Made by a program: the position numbers and the translations under genes. Under the pieces are notes generated by a model, which had not been told where the DNA came from, ran no database searches, and saw only the letters and a program-made list of their open reading frames with translations. A DNA stretch of 26,714 nucleotides from Spirogloea muscicola (lineage: Eukaryota; Streptophyta; Zygnematophyceae; Spirogloeales; Spirogloeaceae), in assembly GCA_009602725.1 (NCBI GenBank), contig WELB01000008.1, positions 640,474-667,187 on the forward strand, written 5' to 3'. Shown here in pieces: positions 10,132-20,005 of the stretch; position 1 is the first letter of the stretch; each line of letters starts with the position of its first letter.

Positions 10132-10453
10132 TGTTGACATGACAATAGTGCCTCAAAGTGTAAGGCCAACACAAGAAGATGCCTAGGCTCACTGAAATAT
10201 GCCAATGTGATGATATGTCAAGGTGACAGATGAGTGTAAGGCTATAGCAAAATGTAGTAACATCTTCACCACCGCTGCAAATGGGCAGCAACCAGGTGAA
10301 GAAACAACTATGTTCATCCAGTAAGTATGGCCTTGCAATTTGCAAGGAGAACACAAAAGAAGTACAAAAAATGCAGTTGCTACACACCCCCAACAGCAAC
10401 TGAGCACAACAACTCTCGCTCACATACAACAGCTTTATCCTGCAACCCTAGCC

Positions 10454-13400
10454 TCAATTCAACGAGGCCCGCGCAAGGCTGTAATCACTAAGCTTCCGAT
10501 GATCAATAACACGCTTGTGCTTCTTGTTGATAAGCACCATGTCTGCAAATTCAGCATCCCACACAACATCACCATCGTTGACACAATAATGTTGCACGTG
10601 GAAGACAGACTGCATGGATGAGCGCTCCAACCCCACCTGCAGACATGTGCAAACCGCCTTAGGCAAAGTGACAGTGACCACCGTCGAGCGCACATTTGAT
10701 GCTGTACCAAGCCCTTCCTGATGACGAAGCTGTCCTGTATCATCCAGTTGCTCTACATTGCAACTTCAGCAAGGACAGACCAAGTAACATCTTGCTGCCA
10801 GTCACTCAACATTTGGAATGCATACCACGCTGAGGCTGATCACAGCGTCCTCGCGCTTGAGGATCTCTTGCGTGCGTCGGTATAAGGGGCTGTTCTCGTC
10901 AATGATGTGGCGGACCAGCATCCCGTGCGTTTGGTACGCAATCTCCGGCCTCACCTGCGCGGTTCCGTGATACATCTAGGCTCACACCAAAGTGCCGAGA
11001 CACCAGATGTAGGTAGCCGAGAATGGTGGAAAATGATGAGGCGGAAGCGAGTCATGGAGGGTGGCGGAGGGATCGTTGGAAGCCGAGGCGTGTGGAACGG
11101 GAATTTGCGGGGCCAGGTTTGAGAAGTTTTGGTTGTGAACGTGACATGAAGGGGGGGGGGGAGGGGCAGACACACACAGACTGTCACCACGTTTGCTTCG
11201 GCTGGCTAGCCATGTAGCTTCTCAACGTGGAAAAGGATGGGATGATGGACAATCAGTCTGGCAGAGCAATCGCAGAAGCATAGCAATGCTAACAACAAGG
11301 TGCAGCACATGGCCTTGTGAAAGCCCGTGCCTAAGTACCCATGTGGCAGCATGATGATGCCAATCGCAGGCAACTATCATCTATACTCACCAGCTTTAGT
11401 GATTGCTGTGCTCGGAAGTACGAGCCAGATCGCGTGAATGTGTTGTACTTGATAGTCAAGTCTACCTTCACATCCACGAGCTCGCAGGGCTGCGGCCCGG
11501 CGAGGACATATCTGGCCATGAGCACCCTGCAAAGCACCAGAGCAATGCGAAGTTTGTCTGCGCTATTCCAGTACAGAGTTGCGGATCAAACATCACTAAG
11601 GAATGCAAGGATATGTATAAAGGACCCCAATGTGATGCATCACCACAGAGCTTATGAAGTATTCACCTGTTTGCTGAACCCTCCTTGTTCCTTCGACGTC
11701 CCGATGGTGGGCAGATCACTACCACCTTTGAACAGCGTACAGGTTGCGCAGGTTGCGACAATCTCGCAAACACTGCACATGCAATTGTGGCCGGGTCAGA
11801 CCTTGCCCCTTAAATTGTGAGCGTCATTGAGCCTCCAGCGAAGGAGCTCTTGAGTTCTCAATTTTGCCGTCCCTTAACATGCACAAGAAGACCTTGGCTC
11901 CTACTTGAAAGGAAACAGGCAACAAGAATTCTCAAGTCAATCACAAGGTGCTTCACAGGTGTCATTTCTCAAACAAAACGGGATCTGGAGTGCTGTACCT
12001 GCACCACTGAGGAAAACGAAAATAAGCTCTGCAACAAGAGCGTTTACGTTGGCAAGAACCAGGGTATATGGGGTTAATGGGACCACTTCAGGTTGTAGTC
12101 CAGTGGCCAGGGACAGGCTGAACATAAGAACTTGGAATAGAGTGTACCAATTTAAAGTCAAACCGCCACCCTCAAGCATGACATTGTTCCCCTGAATGAC
12201 ATCCTCCACGTACTTTTGTGCGGTCTCATCGAGCGCGAGGCCCTGCTTCACAAGGCTTGAGCACATTCAGCAATCTCACCCACAGCACAGAAGCACAACA
12301 CTTGACGGGCCATGCCAGGCAAGTCACCAAGCTGGCATATTGCATCTGAGAAAGGCATGACTTGCCTCATAACATGCCCTTTTTGACTGCATTAAGGCCA
12401 CTCTTGCTATGCACAATTCAAGTGCATGCCACCTCACATTTTACATCCAGGATTGTTAATAATGTTCATGATTTACCTGCAAATCTAAGAGGTAGAGAAA
12501 AGTGAAGCCCACACTGAGCGCTACTGGAGCTGCAAACATGCCACTGCAGCAAGGCCCCAAATACGTCAATCACCTCGGTCACAATTGCACAAATGTCGTG
12601 ATTTCAATGCACAAGTGTCGTATTCTACACAATGGCATCCAGTGAAGCAAATAGCATTCAAAAGCACACTTGACAAGAGGCAAGCACGTAAGCTCCACTT
12701 ACGCTGCGAATTGAAGAAATGGTACTTTCAACATGTAAGCATAGAAGTCCTGAATACGAGCAAGTAAGCCATGATTCTCTGTATGACATAAGAGAAGGTT
12801 AAGAACGTCGGTATCATGCTAAGTGTGTTTGAGCATGTAACATATGAAAGATCCATCCGGTGACAGCAGCATGCAAAGCACCTGCAATGCTGTAGGTTAC
12901 CTGGCCGGTCTGGAAATGCTTGCAGGACTCACCTTGTCTGACAAACCAATTGTTCATGCCAGTGGATCCTCGGAACTCTGGTAAATTTGGAACTTTGAAA
13001 GTCTCGAATTCATCATCAGACGAGTCTGCATTTTGACATAGACCTCAACAAGGTCAACAACTGCTGACCATGTGCATATACAACATGGTATTATTTGACA
13101 TCTCATGCAATTCTAGAGATTTTGACAATGAACGCTTGCCTTCTTCGTCATCACCAAATAATCCTCCAGTTATAGCATCAGTAACTCCAGCAACCTGCAG
13201 ATTGCAGTGTAGCCGTCAGTGACAATACCCACATGCACTCCTCAGCAAGAGAGACATCCCTGTATGGGCATGACAAAGATCAAGAGATCTCTTCGGCATG
13301 TTCCTCTGAAAGTCAACAGTGAATTCAAGTTCTATAGCGGCACAACACAGCAGCACTACTTATCAGACAGCCTACCTGATCGGTGACTTCACTGACCTGT

Positions 13401-15596
13401 CACACATGCATCAAGGATAGAGCCCACATAGGCAAAGCTTCAATGACAAAGCTCTATGCAGTACTAGCACCCATCTTGACTTGGACATCTGGACTCATGC
13501 AGTCAGTTGTCGAGAGGATTTTCAAGCCAATCCTAACACGGCCCAGTGCCCATGAGATTGTGTGCAAGTGACTAGCTGATTCATGCATTGCTGTCTGTGC
13601 TCCGACCCGACTACACTTTCATCAACGACAAGCAGCAGCCTGCCATGGCATTTTGTGGTACTTTGAGATGGTGAAAGCTTGACAGGGTATGGGCCTCACA
13701 GCGTTGGTCATGGAGGAGACCGCAGAAGACATCGTCTCCGCAACCTACACATGCGTAAACCAGGTATGATTGAGCTGTCACAGTCACTGCTCAATCAGTG
13801 GATGCATGGATTAATACAATAATAAACGTGCACAACTCAATGCTGTCATCATTCTTGCAAATGTCAAACATAACAATCACAGATGCTTAGAGGGCTAGTG
13901 CAGCGCATCAATGCCTGCCACATACCTGTGTGACACCCTCGGTAACAGTATCAGCAACTGTTTCAGCGGCTCCCACAACCGTGTCAGCCACAGCTCCTGC
14001 GGCATCAGTCATGCTATCCACGACTGTGCTGGCAACCTCCACAACAGGGTCTGGCAAGACTTCTGCCAGTGTGTGACCCATATCGACAACTGTGTCTGCT
14101 ACGGAGCCAACCACTGACTTTGAATCCTCCACCACAGACCCCACCATAGCCACAAGTGGATCAGGCAAGATCTCTGCAACCTTCTCCCCGAGCTTTGCAA
14201 CCCCTTCAGCAACAGATTGCCTCTCTGCCACTGCTCCATTACCACCAGTCTCCCCTGCAACCTCGTCCACAGCAGGCTGCACAATGTCTACTTCTACTTG
14301 AGCTGGGCTGACCGACTTCGTAGTTGCAATGTCAAGTGCTGCATCACTGCTAAGCACTGCGGTTGGTGTGGTTGATGCTTTGCCGTAATTGCCTGGCTGC
14401 GTCTCTACTGTACCAGCCACAGGAATCTTATGATCTTCAGCATCTGTCAGCTCAGCATCTGAAAGAGCACCGTCTTCAGAGTCTTTCTTCTGAGTGTCTC
14501 GTCTCTTGCTCTTCCTTTCCTTGACAACTCCTGCTGCAGCTCCATCCTTTGCATTGGAAGCATCAGTATCCTCCTCCATCCAGGAGTGGTAGTCCTTCCA
14601 CCTGTAGCCATACTCATATTCCTTCCAACTAAATTTGCGCTGCTTCTTGGAGCTCAACTTTGGTCGAGGTGCAGAGGGACCTCTGGTTCCTGTAGTTGCA
14701 GAAGTCGAGGAGCTCAAAGAATCACCCGTTCTTGATGTTGGGCTGGCTCCATTGAGCGGTGCCGTAGATGAGCTACTTGGCTTGCCATTCGTATCGTGAT
14801 CGTCCACCATCGATGACGATGCTTCTGCTGGTGACTCTTTTGCAGGCTTCACAACAAGCTTCTCATAGTCACCGTAGTTATGCATGGCGGCCGTCTTCTC
14901 GCCCTCTGTCAGTTTCTGACTGCCAGTGTAAGCCTCGGCGGCATCCAGCGATGCTTCTTCTGCACCCCAGTCACCATCGTCAACCTCCTCCAAGTCGTCG
15001 TCCTCGTCACTCGCGTCGCCATAGGCCATGGACTCACCCAGGCCTTTCTGCAAACAGGTGGGGTCAACAACATGCTAGCTGTCAGTGTTCAGGCCATGAT
15101 AAATCAGGAACACATGTGAAAGATCATGCCCAGCATGACTGCTACAAAAGTGTGTAGACTCCAACAAATCTTGAATCGCATCAAATCATGGACTTCAAAC
15201 GACAGAGAAAAGCTTGAGGAGCATAAAGTGCGAGCCGGCCACCTGCGAGTCCTCATCCTCGCCATTTTTATTATCTTCGTCGCCTTTGTCGGTCCGAATC
15301 CGCCTCCTGCGCGTGGATCTGCGCGACCGTGCGCCATGGATGGCTCCCGCAGTCCTTCCGCTCGAGACGTGCGCCACCAGCGACGCGCCGCGGCTATCCC
15401 AGGAGGCTGCCAACGGCCTGAGCTCCAGTCGGCCGAGCCGGCTCGCTCGCAGGGGCTGCACGCCGCCGAGCGCGGCCCCCGACGGCGGCAGCGCCAAGGA
15501 GGTCGCAGGCGCAGCAGCCGGCGAGGTAGGCAGGGCCCCCGCCCCGTCCGGTAGCGGCGTCGCGGCGGCGGCCGCGCGGAAGAGGGGCAGCGCCAT
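10454..15596 (-). CDS. Kir-type (inward-rectifier-like) channel with long N-terminal extension, 13 exons, 888 aa
   Basis: Exons on the minus strand: 15596-15243, 15047-13926, 13744-13700, 13396-13376, 13194-13140, 13025-12933, 12778-12703, 12543-12477, 12242-11999, 11772-11667, 11562-11391, 10954-10826, 10636-10454. Phases fit at all 12 junctions; intron 5 is GC-AG. Residues 1-100 are Ala/Ser/Arg-rich, like a chloroplast or mitochondrial transit peptide. Residues 103-165 are acidic; about 256-277 is aromatic (W-K-E-Y-E-Y-G-Y-R-W-K-D-Y); about 407-530 is an amphipathic Val/Ala/Asp repeat. The channel then follows: slide helix R-I-Q-D-F-Y-A-Y-M about 571, TM1 about 582-606, pore region about 642-667, TM2 about 670-692, linker V-F-A-R-L-S-Q-P 693-700, and cytoplasmic domain with I-I-D-E-N-S-P-L-Y about 802 and R-V-I-D-H-R-K about 870. 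These match Kir/KirBac landmarks in order and spacing. The filter T-x-G-Y-G is replaced by T-G-L-Q-P (658-662), so K+ conduction is doubtful. ATG 15596 is the first in-frame ATG. Confidence 0.85.
11151..11161. repeat. G11 run in an intron of the Kir-like gene
   Basis: Eleven consecutive G lie in the intron between exons 11 and 12 (10955-11390), on the minus strand a C11 run. It is not coding. Confidence 0.8.
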
Positions 15597-16487
15597 AAAC
15601 TCGCCCCCACCTCCCCCGCGCGACCGGCGGGAGCGCCGCGGAGACGGCCACCGAGAGCAGGAGCGGCGAAGGCGGCNCCCGACCCAGCCCACTTTCTTGA
15701 TGGCGGACTCGGGGAATGTAATTGACCCCCGCCCATTCCGCCGCCGCTGCGCCCCTCTGGAGAGTGAATCCGTCACGGCGAGTACTTTCCTGCTGTTCTG
15801 CTCATTCCGGCCCCTTCAAAGATTGCACACATTGGGCTGGCCTCTCACGACTTTAGCAAGCCTTTTGGCCCTGTCAATTCTTTTCAGATTTTCTTGTCCT
15901 TCTTTTCCCCCTTTCCAGAAAAGCCTAACCTCCAACCCTCGTAATGGATCCTCGTTGTGCTAGGGTTATGCGCCACTCACCTTTACACCCGCGGCTCCTG
16001 CCGGCTTGGGTCGTTGACACGTGGCAGCACGAGGTGGCACTCGGCGGGCAGGGGCCCCCCGGCAGCGCGCGCCGCGTGGCGTCGCCCGCCCTGCGACGGC
16101 GCAGCCCCGTCGCCCGGCCTCTCGCCCGCCCGCCTCGTCGCCCGCCGCCCCCAACACCAACAACCCCCTCCAGGGGCGGAGGGATTTGGCAGATGCTAGC
16201 AGTCCTCTTCCTGTTCACATCCGTAGCCTAGAAGATTGTGTGGTGGCAACTCGTGCGGAAGGCGGTAACGCTTCGCCGAGTCTAAGATCTGTCTGAATCA
16301 CTGCGCGCCACGCCCCAGGAAGTCGATGCCGCTCGCCTCCTGACAACCCCGGCGGGCTTCCTCGGTCTAGCGGCGGTGCCGTCGCGGTGCATTCCGCCCT
16401 CGCCCCCTTTGGGATAAGACTACTTTCTGTATTCCCTCCTGATATAGTTATCCCGATTGTTTGGGAATGCCTCTCCCAGCCACCGCT
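15597..16487. other. 5' flank of the Kir-like gene and unexplained GC-rich island
   Basis: 15597-15780 is the likely 5' UTR and promoter of the Kir-like gene; it contains one ambiguous base at 15677. Around 15785-15850 there are weak traces of the retroelement module (TTGGGCTGGCCTCTCACG). 15975-16180 is a very GC-rich island with a CACGTG at 16018-16023. 16293-16410 reads as a short high-GC3 frame (R-A-T-P-Q-E-V-D-A-A-R-L-L) that belongs to no gene I could build and may be a fragment of the element's upstream coding region. Confidence 0.4.
16018..16023. promoter_or_regulatory. CACGTG (G-box core) in GC-rich island
   Basis: CACGTG is followed by GC and sits in a CpG-rich stretch about 420 bases upstream of the Kir-like start codon. 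It could serve that gene; evidence is positional only. Confidence 0.25.
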
Positions 16488-16639
16488 CTTGTCCATTCCT
16501 TTGGGCTGGCCTTTCCCGGCCACCAGTCAATCTGGCCGCGCTTTCTTCCTCTCTGCAGCACTACTCCGGTCACCCCCAATGCGATCAGCTCCTGCCAGCG
16601 GCAGTCGACATCTTTGGCTGTCTGGGTCCTCGTTTCCAC

Positions 16640-16985
16640 ACACTCCAGAATATTGCCAATGTAGGCTACACACGTCGTGCAGATTTGTTTCCGGCTGAGA
16701 TGGGCTTACCAGCTACATATCTGTCGTTCTTGCGATGACGAGTTTGCAGCGTGCTCAGGCTAATGCTTTGCACCAGAAAGCTGGGCGAGCTCTAGTTGGT
16801 GGCAGAAGGGCTTCGTATCTGACATCTGGTGTTCAGGCATCGATGAGCGACCTTTATGTTTTGACCCGTGGTTACTGAGCGGGTCAATCTGCTGTAGGTT
16901 ATGTAGGTCTTCAAATGTGCTTGCCTTTGTACTTGGCTATTTGGCCTTCGTTTGTTTCAAATACACGACATTTTTCCTGGAAGCG
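16640..16985 (+). mobile_element. retroelement tail, copy C (broken)
   Basis: The tail ends S-D-L-Y-V-L-T-R-G-Y at TGA 16876-16878. Compared with the minus-strand copy ending at 17526, it has a nonsense change (CGA to TGA at about 16734) and a small deletion that shifts the frame just before L-Q-R-A-Q-A-N-A-L-H-Q-K-A-G-R. About 100 bases of conserved 3' UTR follow (GGGTCAATCTGCTGTAGG onwards). Confidence 0.65.
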
Positions 16986-17292
16986 TCTCTCCTTCTATAT
17001 CAGGAGTACAGAAAGTGGCTCTCCATGATAAGGGCCGGAAAGCGCTATTTCTAGAAGGGGCCGATGATTGAAACAGGAAGTAAGCTCATCCGTTGTCTTA
17101 CATAGTAAGGGCTGTTCCTATCCAAAAGCCCGAAAAGAATGGACAAGAGAGAAAAGGAAGGCTCGCGGAGCGCATGGAATCAAAGAGAGGCCAATGGAAG
17201 CCAATGCAGTGTTCGGGCAGAATCTTGTGCAGGATAAACAAGGCTATATGATCCGAGCCCTATGCTGAGGTGCCTAAGGTAACAGGGTGACA

Positions 17293-17400
17293 TTAGTACC
17301 CACGGGTGAGCACGTGCAAATCCGACAAGCTAAATTGGGGAGCCGGAGCGCTGCCACGGAAGCCGGTGGCCTGACTTAGAAGCAAGTGCGCGTCCACAGA
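17293..17400 (-). mobile_element. retroelement tail, copy F (short)
   Basis: This minus-strand fragment ends F-S-L-S-D-L-H-V-L-T-R-G-Y with TAA at 17295-17293. Only about 35 residues resemble the family; the frame upstream enters the 3' UTR of copy D and the 24-bp tandem repeat. Confidence 0.55.
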
Positions 17401-17446
17401 GAAGAAGATGTTCGTGTCTTTGGAGAAGAAGATGTTCGTGTCTTTG
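17401..17446. repeat. tandem duplication of 24 bp
   Basis: GAAGAAGATGTTCGTGTCTT plus four bases is repeated almost twice (17401-17424 and 17425-17446). It lies in the 3' UTR of copy D; copies C and E have only one version at the equivalent place. Confidence 0.8.
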
Positions 17447-17525
17447 TAACACATAAAGGCCAAGTGGCCGAGTCCCAAGGCAAGCACATCTGAAGACGTA
17501 CATCATCTACAGTAGATTGACCCGC

Positions 17526-17879
17526 TCAGTAAGCACGGGTCGATACATAAAGGTCGCTAACCGATGCCTGAATACTAGATGGCAGATGTGAAGCCCTTCT
17601 GCCACCAACTAGAACTCGCCCAGCTTTCTGGTGCAAAGCATTAGCCTGAGCACGTTGCAAACAGGCCGAAACTTGTCGTCGCAAGAACGACGGGTATGCA
17701 GCTGGCAAGTCCATCTCAGCCGGAAACACACCTGCACGTCGTATATAACCTAGAGAAGAGGGGCTGACAGAGGCCAGCCGAACAGAATGGACAAAGTCCA
17801 AAAGAGCCAAGAAGATGCCTAGAAGAAAACTGACACAGCTAGACACAAGACGCAACGGGAATCTCAGTAACCCCTGCAA
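17526..17879 (-). mobile_element. retroelement tail, copy D (intact frame)
   Basis: This frame is open over the whole tail and ends S-D-L-Y-V-S-T-R-A-Y. It includes F-P-A-E-M-D-L-P-A-A-Y and the L-Q-R-A-Q-A-N-A-L-H-Q-K-A-G-R core. Its upstream part is translated tail module (module copy 17750-17800), so the copy is 5'-truncated. Confidence 0.6.
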
Positions 17880-17965
17880 AGCAACTTAGAGCGCGCCCTG
17901 CACGTTTGGTGAAGAGCCAGAGCTTGCGAGCGCTGCAAACTAAGCAGAAGCCAACAAGAGCCGAA
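17864..17965 (-). mobile_element. retroelement tail, copy G (short)
   Basis: A minus-strand fragment with L-L-S-L-Q-R-S-Q-A-L-A-L-H-Q that ends K-L-L-C-R-G-Y at 17864. It overlaps the upstream end of the open frame of copy D, which shows head-to-tail nesting. Confidence 0.5.
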
Positions 17966-18064
17966 CGGGCCGGAAAGCGCCGAGTCAATGGCTGGAAATG
18001 AGAAGTGTAAGCTCATCCAAAGGGCGCGCGGGCTGTGAGAAAAGTCGACAAGGTCCGAAGAGAA

Positions 18065-18300
18065 AGTTTCGTGTATTTGAAACAAACTAGGGCCAAATGG
18101 CCAAGTACAAAGGCAAGCACATCCAAAGACCTACATAACCTTCAGCAAATTGACCCGCTCAGTAACCACGGGTCAAAACATGAAGGTCACTAATCGATGC
18201 CTGGATACTGAATTTTAGATTTGATAGCCCTTCTGCCATCAACTAGAGCTCGCCCAGCTTTCTGGTGCAAAGCATTAGCCTGGGCACGGAAGGGCACGGA
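18065..18300 (-). mobile_element. retroelement tail, copy E (frameshifted)
   Basis: Close relative of copy C in inverted orientation: the A-Q-A-N-A-L-H-Q-K-A-G-R-A-L core, then a frameshift inside the variable part, then L-T-R-G-Y with stop at 18161-18159 in another frame. About 100 bases of shared 3' UTR follow. Confidence 0.6.
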
Positions 18301-19149
18301 AGGGGCCGGAAAGAGCCAAAACCTCACAGCTACAAAAGTTCTGCTATGACTGGGTGCTCAACAATTTTAGTGAGCAGTCGCATGTCTGGTCAGCAGTCGC
18401 ATGTCAGAGTAGCATGCGCTGAACATTCTTCATCATTACAGCACTATCCTGGGCAGCGGCCAAAGCGCGGCCCGCACTTGCACTGCAAGAGGCTGGCAAC
18501 GTCGTAAGATTGACTTATGTCTGCCAGTGTTGGGTCTTTCCCCTGGAAGAAGGAAGCTTCTTTGTGATGTTTGTCCGTTCTCCTTCGTTGGCCTTCACAG
18601 CCACCTCCTCCGCTTCGAAAGAGCTTCTCTCACTGATGTAGTCACATTGTATGCTTTTCAACCCCAAGCAACCTGGTTCGCTCAGCCATGAAGGCGGGGT
18701 TGCCTAAGACGCACGGGTAAAGGAGCTCACAACGGTGATCATCCTGTGGATAATGTGTTTGTTTTGTTAGCAATAGACTTCACGATGGACTTGGGGCTAG
18801 GGGGCTCGACCTCCTCTCAACTCTCTCAGGCAGCTTCCTCGACGCTGTGGCCCGTGTCATGCAGCAGGCTGAGCAGCCATAGATCAATACGGCGCTCTCG
18901 CAGGCCCTTGTGTATTATCAGCTTGTTTCGCGCGTACTAACCCCTGTGGACCTTGTCCTCTTTTGAGCTAGCCGTTAGAGCCATCGCGCCCTATTAAATG
19001 AGCTTCTTCTCGAATCTGCTGCTGTTCAAGTGGCGGTGACTAGGGGTCACTGAGTCGGTACTGCATTGCTAAGTGGTTGGCGTTTCTGTCTTGGAAGATA
19101 TCGCTGGACCCTGTCCATTCGTAAGGGCTGGCTCTTCTTTTCATGGGCT

Positions 19150-19225
19150 GGCCTGTCACACCCCACCTCCTACTCCTTCCAGCTGCAAATTACTCCGACT
19201 TGCGGCTGCTGACTCGGGGTTTAAG
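19150..19225 (+). mobile_element. retroelement tail, copy H (remnant)
   Basis: A short remnant reading N-Y-S-D-L-R-L-L-T-R-G, where the final Tyr-stop has decayed (GGTTTAAGC). A tail module copy lies directly upstream. Confidence 0.5.
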
Positions 19226-19245
19226 CTCCCATTTGCTGTAGTCTC

Positions 19246-19644
19246 TTGCATAGCTCTGTGACTTGGCCCTTTGGACCTTCTTCATTATCTCTGGGCTGGC
19301 TTTTTACAGGCCCCCGCCCCCTTTGGAAGAGCTCACTACTTCTACTTCTTCTGCTACTCCATTTCTGCGCTGGCCTCTCACAGCCTCTGCTGTCAACTTG
19401 GAAGCGCTGTTCTTCTACCTTCTATGGGAGAGCACTTTTTCTTTATATTTATTTCTACTGGAAGAAGCTTCCTTGCTTACCGCTGCTGAAAACCGAATGC
19501 TTCTCCGGATTTACGGCAGTGGCTGCTAAACACAGCACCCACTTGTGGCTGTTGACCAGATGTCACAGAGTGGCTATCCGCAGCCACTTGGCTTGGACTC
19601 TCCTCTGCTACTCAGACTTGCATCTCCTGACTAGAGGTTACTGA
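19246..19644 (+). mobile_element. retroelement tail, copy I
   Basis: An open frame ending C-Y-S-D-L-H-L-L-T-R-G-Y at TGA 19642-19644. Its upstream half is translated module DNA (hairpins near 19290 and 19370), so only the last 40 or so residues belong to the family. Confidence 0.5.
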
Positions 19645-20005
19645 GCGTTCCCTGGCTGATGTCTTAGTCCTAGTCCTTGGCACTCCGGCTCCTTCAGACC
19701 TTGTCCATTCCTTTGGGCTGGCCTTTTCTGTCCATTCTTTCTTGGCTGGCTTCTGCCAGCCCCACTCTTCTATGGGCGAGCTCATACTTCTTTCCCAGCC
19801 ACCAGTCAATCTGGCCGCGCTTTCTGGCTTGCCGAGTCGTGTGTCGTCCACAAGGTGCCCGCGCCCGCCGTCTCGCCGGCTTTCTCCGATAGTCCCCGCC
19901 GCTGCTTCGCGGGGAGACCCGGGCCAGGCTTAGCCCGCACGGCCCCGCAGACAACTCCCGCCGCCGCCGCCGACTCCGCCATTGCGCTCGCCACGCCGGC
20001 TCGCC

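Larger units (their letters stand above)
16488..19830. mobile_element. right block of nested and inverted retroelement tails
   Basis: At least seven tail copies on both strands are packed in 3.3 kb: + ending 16878, 19222 and 19644; - ending 17293, 17526, 17864 and 18159. Modules of about 60 bp lie between them, for example near 16488-16550, 18568-18640, 19113-19175, 19262-19340 and 19690-19830 on +, and 17100-17150 and 17750-17800 on -. The stretch about 17000-18340 is inverted relative to its flanks. The block ends only about 180 bases before the FAAH start codon. Confidence 0.7.

Noticed and set aside
11820-11998. Alternative Kir exon after the pore, reading G-A-K-V-F-L-C-M-L and then a stop
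   Set aside because: An acceptor at 11773 gives V-F-A-R-L-S-Q-P, the linker expected straight after TM2 in Kir proteins, so the intervening sequence is intron.
15126-15963. Plus-strand frames opposite exon 1 of the Kir-like gene
   Set aside because: The minus strand there encodes a leader that splices in phase into twelve further exons; the plus frames do not connect to anything.
18746-18960. Plus-strand text with L-S-Q-A-L-V-Y-Y-Q-L-V-S-R-V-L in the right block, considered a tenth tail copy
   Set aside because: Similarity to the tail family is too weak and broken by stops; it may be an old remnant but I could not support it.
7880-19830. The two blocks considered as long terminal repeats of one LTR element enclosing the Kir-like gene
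   Set aside because: The blocks are not equal copies, hold several truncated coding tails in mixed orientation, and show no TG...CA ends, primer-binding site or polypurine tract.
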